NCBI GenBank assembly: GCA_013400975.1
Contig: WBMZ01014157.1
Location: 62,001 to 126,000, forward strand
Length of the DNA stretch: 64,000 nt
Source: Atrichornis clamosus
Taxonomy: Eukaryota; Chordata; Aves; Passeriformes; Menuridae
Direction of reading: 5' to 3'
The translations under genes were made by a program, and so were the position numbers. The notes beneath the pieces were generated by a model, which was not told the DNA's origin, did not search any database, and worked only from the letters and a program-made list of their open reading frames with translations. Positions 53,838 through 62,835 of the stretch are shown one piece after another; the first letter of the stretch is position 1; every line of letters starts with the position of its first letter.

Positions 53838-54012
53838 GCAAGTCCCTTTTGGGGTTTGAGGGGGTTTTTTGCATTTTTTAAAACCACAGTATTCAGTGGA
53901 TGACACAGAAATAATTGCTCTGTGTGTGTCACTTCAACCTCCGAGAGACTTACCACTCTTATGAACTGAATCTTACATTTTCTATATATTGTAGTACAAT
54001 CAAAACACATTA

Positions 54013-54019
54013 CTACCTC
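54013..54019 (+). promoter_or_regulatory. HMGA2: let-7 site 6 (7-mer-m8)
   Basis: CTACCTC followed by T in the highly conserved distal UTR block (aaaacacattactacctctta). It is a 7-mer-m8 let-7 seed match. Confidence 0.85.
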
Positions 54020-54032
54020 TTAGGGCCTACTA

Positions 54033-54039
54033 TACCTCA
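54033..54039 (+). promoter_or_regulatory. HMGA2: let-7 site 7 (7-mer-A1)
   Basis: TACCTCA (tatacctcattttt), 20 nt start to start from site 6 in the distal UTR block. The same closely spaced pair is present in the mammalian UTR as I recall it. It is a 7-mer-A1 let-7 seed match. Confidence 0.82.
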
Positions 54040-54395
54040 TTTTTTCAGACTGAAAAATTGCATGTGGCCATTGAGTCAGTGAGAACATCATAAAATTTTT
54101 TTATATATATAGTTTATTTTTGTGGGAGATAAATTTTATACGACTGTTCTTTGCTGTCATTGGTCACTGCTAACTATGACTGGACATGTAACTCTTCTAC
54201 CATTTCTGCAAGAGAGGTGTGTTTGCAGGAAAAAAAATCGCTTCAAGATGTTTAACTACAGTTTACTTTTCCTTTTGAGTGTCTTCTAACTTTTTGCTTT
54301 GTTCTTCATGTAGAGTTGCGGTCTATGATTGTACTTCAAAATCGCTTGCTTGTTGAAAATGTTCCTTTAATAGGTTATCACAGTCTGTTCAGCAC

Positions 54396-54401
54396 AATAA
54401 A
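54396..54401 (+). promoter_or_regulatory. HMGA2: Upstream polyadenylation signal
   Basis: AATAAA in ctgttcagcacaataaacat, conserved with the distal mammalian HMGA2 UTR. It may serve as an alternative signal 74 nt before the terminal one. Confidence 0.6.
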
Positions 54402-54469
54402 CATAATAGCCTCTGTGATCCCCATGTTGTTCGATTCCTAGACTTTTGTCACAGTTCCATAAAATGGGT

Positions 54470-54475
54470 AATAAA
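54470..54475 (+). promoter_or_regulatory. HMGA2: Terminal polyadenylation signal of HMGA2
   Basis: AATAAA in tgggtaataaagtttggtca, matching the end of the mammalian transcript as I recall it. Cleavage is expected about 12-25 nt downstream. A T-rich element (about 54496-54535, with a run of eight T) follows as a downstream signal. Resemblance to the mammalian transcript ceases just after this point. Confidence 0.85.
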
Positions 54476-55066
54476 GTTTGGTCACAATGACCAAATTTGT
54501 AAAATCTTTGTATGCAAGTAGTCTTTTTTTTGTCCCAAGACCATAGGCATGTGCCTGAGAAGAAGTGCATTTGCTGTTAGGGGCCCCAGGGGTGGGCCCT
54601 TAGCAGAACAACACATCTTAGGAGGCTCCCCAAAAGGTGACACCCCCATTGCTGGCCTGGGACTCGCTGTGCCTAGCTAGGGCTAAACTGTGCACTTGGG
54701 GAGCAGCAGTCCTACCCATCAGACAGGGAACACCATAGCACTGGCCGGGCTGATACAGGTTTTGTTGCCTGGGCTCAGATCTGCCTCTCAGGTGTCCACC
54801 AGTATGATGATCTCTTTTTAGGCAAGATTGCTCTTTGCATCCAAATTCATGGAGTTTCCATTAAGCAGCCATTAGGTTAGAAAGAGTAGGTACTCAGAGC
54901 AGCAGACACAAGGGTGTGGCTGGGTACCATCTGGGGCACAAGTTGAAGAGCTCAGGAAACACATTAAAACTCAGGTTGTCACAGGTGAGTTGGGCAGGAT
55001 TCTTCTGACTTCTCCTCTTCCTTGCTCTTACATGGTCTCTTGGCCTGTTACAGTGAGATTTAAAGT

Positions 55067-55640
55067 CGTAGAATCACAGAATATCCTTACTTGGAAAGGA
55101 CCTACTAGGATCATTGAGTCCAACTCCTGGCCCTGCACAGAACAGCCCCAAGAGTCACACCCTGTGCCTGAGAGCATTGTCCACATGCTTCTTGAATTCT
55201 GTCAGGCTTGGTGCTGTGACCGCTTCCCTGGGGAGCCTGTTCAAGTGTTCAACCACCCTCTGGGTGAAAAACCTTTTCCTGATACCCAACCTCAACCTCC
55301 CCTGACTCAGTTTCATGCAATTTCCTTGAGTCCTGTCCCTGGTCATGAGAGTGAAGAAGTCTGTACTTGCCCCTCTGTTTCCCCTTGTGAGGGAGTTGTA
55401 ACTGCAATGAGGTCTTCCCTCAGTCTCCTCTGCTCCAGGCTGAAGAAGCCAGGTGACCTCAGCCACTCCTCATACGGCTTCCCCTCAACGCCCTTCATCA
55501 TCTTTGTAGCCCTCCTTTGGACACTCCCTAATAGCTTTATACCTTTTTCATATTGTGCTGCCCAAAAATGCACACAGGACTTGAGATGAGGCCGTACAAG
55601 TGCAGAGCAGGGCAGGACAATCCGTCTCTCATCCAGTTAA
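55067..55640 (-). mobile_element. CR1 LINE fragment, minus strand, 5' truncated
   Basis: About 575 bp. On + it begins with the inverted tail cgtagaatcacagaatatcc and ends near cagggcaggacaatccgtc. Two overlapping minus-strand ORFs in different frames (55343-55573 and 55155-55466) carry successive parts of the CR1 ORF2 C-terminal region (for example VQRRATKMMKGVEGKPYEEW, then IRKRFFTQRVVEHLNRLPRE). The frame is therefore broken once between them. The 199-codon + ORF at 54990-55589 is only its antisense. It lies 0.6 kb past the HMGA2 polyadenylation signal. Confidence 0.95.
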
Positions 55641-56709
55641 GTCTGTGGTGCATGTCCATTGATTCATATTGGCAGCTATTCCTCTCTCACCTAAGGGGAT
55701 TGTGCTGTTATTGTTTCCTGAGATGTGTAGGTTTACACATTCCTTGTGTTCACTCATTTGCAAACTCTCCATCTAATCGCTGTTGGCCAAGTAATGTCTG
55801 TTTTCCCAAGGGCTTCATGACGTTCCCTTTGGCCTCAGTTACTTGTAAAACAACCAAAATATGATCACAAAAAAAGCATTAAGCCACAACATCCATTCAG
55901 TCCTGAGTCAGATGTGAGTAATTGCATTCATCACATTTTATGTCCTCTTCTGCTTTGTCACCCCTGCTTGGTGGTATTAGAAGATCATTCCAATTTTCAG
56001 TCTTCCTGGTGGTCTTCTTCCCTATGGTTGCCATCACTTGGCTCTTCCTGTTGTTTTATGTGATGGTCCAGCTGTAACCCACCCACCTGGTGGATCAGCC
56101 GAGTGGCTGAACTTCTACTCTGTGCTTAACTCCCCTCTACTTAGTCATTCCTCCAGCTTGCTTCACTCCTACTTCCCTTCTCAGGGCATCTCCCGATAAA
56201 CTTCTGCATGGTTTATTCCACAGTGAGACTGTTTATAGGTATGAAACTAATCAGCTTCTGCAGGATTGAGGCCTGCATCTGTCTAATGGCCAAGAATGCT
56301 TTATCCAAGATGCCTGTGGCAAGTCATACTAAGTTTCTGCTTTTGCTTTGCACTCCCATTGCATCTCATCCACACAAAGATGGGGAGAAATTACTGAAAG
56401 CTGGCACTGCCAGTGCCTTGCACAGCTATTTAATTGTCCATAGCTCTTTTCAAAACCAAACCATCTGGTCTGGTCATCATTAGAAACAGGATCCACAGAA
56501 ATGGCAACAACGTGTTCCCTCAATCACACAAGAGGAGTCAGATCTGTCATGCCTCACACTTCACCTGAAGCCTGAATGAAGAGATGTTTTTCACCCCAGC
56601 ACCTCTGCATACATGGATGTAGAATTTTGCCTCTCAATTTTTCCTTTTATAATGTCCCACCATCTTCCTGATCACATTAATTTTTAAATATACAAAAGTA
56701 CTGAAGCAT

Positions 56710-57141
56710 TGTCGTGGTTTAGGAACGGCAGTCCCGTTCCCCTCCCTCAGCCCCCTCCGGTGAGAGAGACAAAAGGCAGAGATTATGACCCGAGATAAGA
56801 ATAATTTAGTGGAAACAGCAATAAGATAAGAAATCCAACAATAACAGAAACAATAACAGTGTACAAAAGAAAGGATGTTTTACACTAAATTGCTCTCCTA
56901 CCAACCTAATGCAGTGCGACCCTGTGACAATGAGCAAAATGGCAGCCAGTCCCACTATGCACCTACTTTTACCTCAACTGCAAACACCTTCTTCTCAGAA
57001 GTGACAATCCCTTACTTCCACCCACCAGTGATGGTGTATGTGGTATAGAAGGACAACTTAGACACACCCACACAGCTCCAGGCTCTGCATCATGGTGGTT
57101 ACTGAGGAAAATTAACCCTGTCCTTGGCCGAAAGCAAGACA
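56710..57141 (-). mobile_element. Solo LTR of an endogenous retrovirus, minus strand, perfect TSD
   Basis: 432 bp, starting on + with TGTCGTGGTTTAGGAACGG and ending ccgaaagcaagaca, so the ends are TG...CA. It is flanked by perfect 5-bp duplications AGCAT at 56705-56709 and 57142-57146. An A-rich stretch with acaataac repeats (about 56835-56865) is typical of this avian LTR family. No internal viral sequence is present, so it is a solo LTR. The exact ends and the intact duplication suggest a moderately young insertion. ERVL-like family membership is from memory. Confidence 0.92.
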
Positions 57142-57220
57142 AGCATGTAGTCTTTGGTACAAACAAAGGTCCAATTGCTTTATGCCTACTTTATTCAGAA
57201 ATACTACCAGGTGAAGCTTT

Positions 57221-57381
57221 ATTGAACAGGTTGTTCAGAGAAGCTGTGGATACTGTCCAAGGCTAGATGGGTCTTGGAGCAACCTGGCGTAGAGGGAGGT
57301 GTGCCTGCCCATGGCAGGGGGCTTGGAATTAGATGATCTTTAAGGTCCTTTCCAACCCAAACCATTCTATGATTTTGTGAT
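57221..57381 (+). mobile_element. CR1 3' end, plus strand
   Basis: Reads attgaacaggttgttcagag, then catggcagggggcttggaa, then ggtcctttccaacccaaacc and the tail attctatgattttgtgat. Only the last 160 bp or so of CR1 is kept, with a small internal deletion near 57250. Confidence 0.93.
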
Positions 57382-57454
57382 TTATTACATTTACTCGCTC
57401 CATGAAATGAATGTGTGCCACTGTGTGTTAAATACATTGAACAATACAGCCATA

Positions 57455-57590
57455 GAAACATTGAAGGTCAGATTGGATGGAGCTCTGAACAACCTGATGG
57501 AGTTGAAGATGTCCCTGCTCATTGCAGGAGGTTGGACTTTTAAAGGTCCCTTCCAACCCAAACTGTTCGCTGATTCTATGATTCTATGAT
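57455..57590 (+). mobile_element. CR1 3' end, plus strand (second copy)
   Basis: Contains ggtcagattggatggagctc, then gcaggaggttggactttta, then ggtcccttccaacccaaact and a tail of two ATTCTATGAT-type units. Its 5' truncation point differs from that of the copy 74 bp upstream, so it is a separate insertion rather than a tandem duplicate. Confidence 0.92.
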
Positions 57591-57894
57591 CCTTGCGGTC
57601 TGGACACTTCACAGCCAGCACAGTCAACGTAGGTTAATGCTCTTCCTGCTTGGCTCCAGGATCCACGGGCTGTGTGGCATGCTAGGAGACACTAGTGACA
57701 GGGAAACCTCGATCCTCTTGCCACCCCACCTCACTCACAGGCACGCAAGGAGTGCAGCCATCCTGTGCCTGCACCCCACCTTGCTTCTGGACATCCCTGG
57801 CATGCAGGTCCTGCTCTAGCCAAGTGGCTGCTCCAACCATCCTCATGTCCTTCAGTCAGAATGCTGAGCTCTGCTGCTGCTCCCCCTCTCTGGG

Positions 57895-58065
57895 CTGATT
57901 CACTAATTAAGCACCGCTAAAAACATTAGCATTGTCACATAAAGGAGGAGCTTTGCATTGTTAATAATGGCTAGAGTAAAACTGCAGTTGAAATCCAAAC
58001 ATATGCTACATTAAGCCATGCTATTAAAATAATCAGTGAAAGAAAATAACAGATGAAAGCTGGGT
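57895..58065. other. AT-rich segment with clustered homeodomain/POU-like motifs (candidate conserved element)
   Basis: A repeat-free stretch with tcactaattaagcacc (homeodomain core TAATTA), gctttgcattgttaataatgg (half octamer TTTGCAT beside a Sox-like ATTGTT) and acattaagcc. This density is typical of developmental enhancers. I have no conservation data, so it is offered only as a candidate. Confidence 0.25.
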
Positions 58066-61000
58066 GGATCTGAAAAATCAATAGCAGGCAGAAACATTAA
58101 TTTGCCAGAGAGGAAACTTAGCAAAGACAGAAGTCCCATCAAAAAACAAGATTACATTACATTATATGTGAATATCAGCTACAAAATAGTATGTGGGACC
58201 ACCAAAGATCATGATTTTAATTGAAGGGGTTTTTAATTCAGAATATCTATTAAATATATATAGTCCCTTAAGGCATTTTGTTCTTAGTTCAGGGAGGAGG
58301 AAGAAAAATAAGCACATTTTTACTGTACTGGAATACATTTGCTATAAAACCATAGTTTTAGCACTATCACATAATAAAAAGTAAAATTTAAACCAACATT
58401 TGAAAACAAATCAGCTCAGCAGATGCACAGAAGGAGTTACTTTGGTCCTGCATAACTGCACAGTATTGTCCTTGAAGCTACATCATAGTCTAAGGGCTTT
58501 TATGAGGCCTGATATGCTCAAAAGGTGTTAACAGGGAATTCCTGCTCCTAGACTTCACTTGGGGCCAAGACAAATTAATGTCTATCAAGGGCACCATTAA
58601 TAAGATTATTTTTGCCAAAGATTCATGATGTGCACAGTTTGAGATGGTTTAGATTTGGCATTTTTATCTCAACAGACAATAAAGTCAAAGAGATCCAAGA
58701 CCTGGGGAATGTCATCCACTGGCCCCCCATGATCCAGACTTTTGGAGTCCCCACATATGGCTGTTGTGTTAGGAGCAACACCCTTGAGATCCCACTCACT
58801 TTCCAGTTAAGGTCCCCACAGGTCTCAGAGGTACCATCGACTGGTCAATTAGTTACCCTACATCTTTGCAGAGAGGAAGGGGTCTTGCCCTAAACAAAGC
58901 TGTGTGTGGAAAAACTCATGATATAGAACTTTTGTTGGAGGTGGCCATTACAAAAACCCCACTGTCACCTTTGCAAGCAGTTTACAATCATGAATGATTG
59001 TAACAACAATGAACAACAATGAATCTCTGTTTGGTTTTGGGTATGTGTAACTATACAGCAGGACCGTAACTGCGTCTATATCTTTGTAACGTTAAAAAAT
59101 AAAAAGAAATTTTTCAAAGCCTACTGGTGATTCTCCATCACTTATGTCCCTGGTACACTCAACAAAGTGTTACATTGTATTTAAAACAACAACACAGCAA
59201 TTACACAGCACAGGGTAGGAGACCAGAAAGAATGTCAGAAACTTTGTATTATCCAGACCAATAAGGACATTTTTTTCATAAGTAAGTTTCAATGCATCAT
59301 TATTCAGAGATTAGGGGAAAAAGTTACAGTTTCTGATTAAAATCTTCAGAATGAAATTGCTTCATCAGCACTTAATTATCTGTGCTGGGAATGGAAGCTG
59401 GCTTCCCTCTGTTCAGAACTGGACACAAAACACTTTGGTTTTGTTATGTGTGTCTGCATGTTTTACATGAAAACAGTCCCCATTTCTCTTAACCAATACT
59501 CACAGTTAAATAGTATAGCTCCTGATTTCAATAGGAAATAGGTTTAAAAAAGGAAAATAGGAGGATTTCATTTCCTGTGGAACACAGGAAGCATTCATAA
59601 TCTTCAACAGCTTCAAGGCTATTTCCATTATTTTTGGTAAGTAACCTTGACCTGGAAAGGATGACCTCTTCTGTTGCCTTTTCCTCGTGAGGGCTTGACT
59701 TAGATCAGCTTGTAGTGCGCAGATTTACCTTCGCACTTCTCTGAACTCTACATTATGGGGAATCTCAACGTCTTAAATAAACTCTAAGGACATGCAGCCC
59801 TGAAAGTAACTTGTCATGGATCAGTAATGGCTTTTCTGCTAACACCACAAATCATGAGACTAAATAGGCACAGTTTGGGGTGCACACAAATGACAGAGGC
59901 AAGGAAGAAAACAGTGATGGGGAGGTGGGTGAAATCTTACTGGAGTTGCTTATGGCAATGAGTGTTAGGCATAATCGATCTATTTCATGGAAGTGAAGAC
60001 CAGCTAAAGTTGGTCTGATCCATACACAAAAACAAGAGGAAGACATTTTATTGTTATTATAGCAAATTATATGCTTTAAAAAAAAAAAAGCAAGAGGAAA
60101 ACAGAAGTGGAGAAAAGAGAGACAGAGTGGGGCAAATAGCACTGGGCCAGAGGAATGCTTAACAGGAGTGCTTTTGGCCCAAGTGCTGACTACAAAGACT
60201 AAACCCCTGAGCACAGAAGCTGCATATGGCTCTGTTCCTGCTCTGCTAAGGAGACCAGACCCAATGCATTCCTTATGAAGAGGCAGGCTTAAGACAAGAA
60301 AGACCCAATTCAATTTGTCTTTATAAGTGGAAACTACATCCAGGACTCTGAATTTTGGCTATTTGCTTGGATATGGAAAAGTATTTCTAAACAGTCAAAT
60401 GCAGAGCAGAGCAGAGGGCATCCCAAAGAGTATTAGCAGGTTGGAATCGCTGCCCCTGCTCACATCAACTGTTTTGAGATGGAAAGCTGCTGATATTGAG
60501 ATATTTACACATCTTGCTTTCTTTTATTATAGAAATTCAGAGGCTAACACACAGCTCTCAGTAAACTTAACATTCTGGTTTTTGCTTAAGTATAGCTGTG
60601 TACTCTAGAAAATTAAAAATGAGGTAACAGATCAATGAACCACTCAGAAGTAACCACTCCTTGTCTGCCCACATTATTACAGGTAGCACACCAGTGACAT
60701 TATACTCCACAACAGAGTTTCTTTGAAATACCCTTACTGGTAAGAACAGGACTTCTACTGAAGTGCCTTTGAAAGCTCACAGGCATGATACAGTCTAGGA
60801 ACCTCACTTTAGATGATGCCCATCATCCTGTTCCAACAACCTGAGGGACTTAGCAGGGTCTGGTCCTGAATTCGTCCTCACTTTAGTTCCCTCCCTAAGG
60901 CTACTGTACAGAATGTGGAATGTTAAATTGGTTTATGTGAGGTTTCCCTTTCACCCGTTGTTGTGGGTTCCAGTAAAACTATCCAGTGGAGACTAAGCAG

Positions 61001-62087
61001 AGAAAAGCCAACTTTCATCTGAGAGCTTCTTCTTTTTGTAACTCAAAGCACCTGCACCAGCCCCACTGTTTTACAATGGGTGCTGGAGATGTACAGATGT
61101 GATTTTACACAGCTGGGAAGGTGATGCATAGGGATGTAAGGCTACAGTCTCTTTAGGTGAGTGTCTTTTTCTGTTTCTCAGTGACAAAAGTCCAAAGGCT
61201 TCCCTGCTCCAAGGGGACTGAGTCCCTCAGTGACAGGACCCTGCAATAATGTCAGCAGTGCAACCCCTTGGGATAACCTGTTCTCCCCCACCAAGTGCAC
61301 AAGAGCAGGTCAAGACACTTTAGAGAGCATCAGTCAAATGAGTGGGTGCCCTCATTGTCTATGGAGGTGAAAGGGACAGTACTAAAGCAGCCACACCACA
61401 TTTTCAATTGAGACAAATGCCCATAAGTTAGGGAGGGCTGACTTCTGGAAGCAGTGGGATAGTAGTAAATAAAAAAGTAAAGTGTTTGGTGTTGATGAAA
61501 AGTTGGTATGTTTTCCTTCAGTTAAAGGTCAAAAGAGTAGCCAAATTAAACAGGTTTTCTGCATTTAGACAGAGATCTGTGTCACCAAGCTTTAGTCATT
61601 TAAAACTTAGATGTCTCATCTAAGGTTTTCATCAGCCAGAGAGCAATTCATTCCTTCCTAAAATATGTGTCCAAGCTGGGTGGGATGAATCACTCATCCC
61701 TTCCTACTGACTGTTCAGGAAGCTGAGATGGTGATGTTAACTTAGCTCAAATAAAAGTGAGTATGGGTCGTTTCCAATTACATTGCTGAGCTGAGCGCTT
61801 CTACTCATGAGCAATTACTCTAACCCTTGCACTCCTCTTCCAGATGTGTCTCCAAAGGCAGATAAGTCAGTTGTCTTCATCACATGCACAGTGTAGGTGC
61901 ATAAAATCCAGAAGGAGATACAGGCTTTGTGTCCCAGTTTCACAGAAACAGTTAAGTGCAGACTGGGAGAGGGACAGGGTCAGTATAGACAGTCATCTCC
62001 CCTCTGAGCCAGCACAACCCATTGCCTGGAGCAGGTTGACGTTCTGATACCTGTCCCTTGAATGCTACTCATCAAAGACTAGGATAA
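58066..62087. other. Intergenic DNA without recognised element
   Basis: Unique-looking AT-rich sequence. A segment at about 58540-59115 is open for 93 codons (58612-58893) and is followed by aaaaataaaaagaaattt. It reminded me of a decayed retrocopy or retroviral remnant, but I could not assign it. Otherwise I see short spurious ORFs and small A- or T-runs (for example about 60077-60088). Confidence 0.5.
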
Positions 62088-62676
62088 TGTTGTAGTATAA
62101 CCCCAGCTGGCAACTAAGCCGCACATGACTCACTCTTCCCCAGTGAAATGAGGGAGACAATCAGAAGAGTAAAAGTGAGAAAATTCATGCATTGAGATAA
62201 AGACAGTTTAACAGGTAAAGCAAAAGCTGCGTGTGAAAGTGAAGCAAAACAAGGAATTCATTCACCGCATCCCGTGGACAGGCAGGTATTCAGCCATCTC
62301 CAGGAAAACAGGGCTCCATCACACACGGTGGTGACTTGGGAAACCAAATGACCTCATTCCAAATGTGTGTCCCACTTTCTTCCTCTTCCTCCAGATTTTA
62401 TATACTAAGCATGATGTCATATGGTACGGAATATCCCTTTGGTCAGTTGTGGTCAGCTGTCCCAGCTGTGTCCCCTCCCAGCTTCTTGCATATCCCTAGC
62501 CCATGCTCTGGTGCAGCAGTACAAGAAGCAGAGAAGGCACTGATGCTGTGCAAGCACTGCTCTGCAATAACAGTTTTGTATTTTGTTTTAGCCACCATTT
62601 TCAGCACAAATCCAAAGCTTATTCCCATACAGCTACTACGTAGAAAATTAACTCCACCCCAGCCAAAACTAGCACA
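62088..62676 (-). mobile_element. Solo ERVL-type LTR, minus strand
   Basis: 589 bp, starting on + TGTTGTAGTATAACCCCAGC (family start TGTCGTGGTTTAACCCC) and ending accccagccaaaactagcaca. It is the same general family as the LTR at 9364-9985 but in the opposite orientation: both carry the ggcaactaag/cttaattgc-type end and a ggaatatccctttgg block, read inverted here at about 62428. On the minus strand a TATA-like tagtatataaaatctgg lies at about 62394-62408. The flanking 5-mers gataa (62083-62087) and ggtaa (62677-62681) agree at 4 of 5 bases. It is more decayed than the 56.7 kb LTR. Confidence 0.85.
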
Positions 62677-62773
62677 GGTAATTTCAAACTCAAATCTTAG
62701 AGGTATTTATTCCATCTACCAGTTATTCCTCTGATGCCCCTAGTACATTAGGAACACTATGGTCATACGTGTT

Positions 62774-62835
62774 TGGAGACTGGACAAGATGACCTTTAAA
62801 GGTCCTTCCAACCCAAACCATTCCATGATTCTATG
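62774..62835 (+). mobile_element. CR1 3' tail fragment, plus strand
   Basis: About 60 bp: agactggacaagatgacctt, then ggtccttccaacccaaacc and the tail attccatgattctatg. It is an extreme 5' truncation of CR1. Confidence 0.85.

Larger units (their letters stand above)
51331..54492 (+). other. HMGA2: HMGA2 3' UTR (about 3.2 kb)
   Basis: This follows the TAG stop of exon 5. Long blocks look nearly unchanged from the mammalian HMGA2 3' UTR as I recall it: around the first let-7 site (51345-51420), 51490-51600, 52920-53010, 53180-53380 and especially 54005-54480. It carries seven let-7 seed matches, a T-rich low-complexity stretch (about 52730-52795), a pyrimidine stretch (about 53390-53490) and two AATAAA signals at its end. 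A likely fossil repeat at about 53765-53837 has no counterpart in the mammalian UTR that I recall. The 3' limit is set about 17 nt after the last AATAAA and is approximate. A T-rich downstream element follows at about 54496-54535. The UTR is the main post-transcriptional control region (let-7, and the LIN28 axis in mammals). Confidence 0.93.

Noticed and set aside
54990..55589. The longest ORF in the window, 199 codons on the plus strand
   Set aside because: It is the antisense of a CR1 fragment whose minus strand carries ORF2 residues. It has no domain of its own.
57945..57970. Composite Sox-Oct site in ctttgcattgttaataatgg
   Set aside because: The half sites overlap and the Sox core is on the wrong strand relative to the canonical Sox-octamer arrangement, so it is kept only as part of a candidate element.
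59852..60313. 153-codon minus ORF with hydrophobic stretches
   Set aside because: The hydrophobic runs come from A/G-rich purine tracts read in reverse. There is no family resemblance, splice context or promoter.
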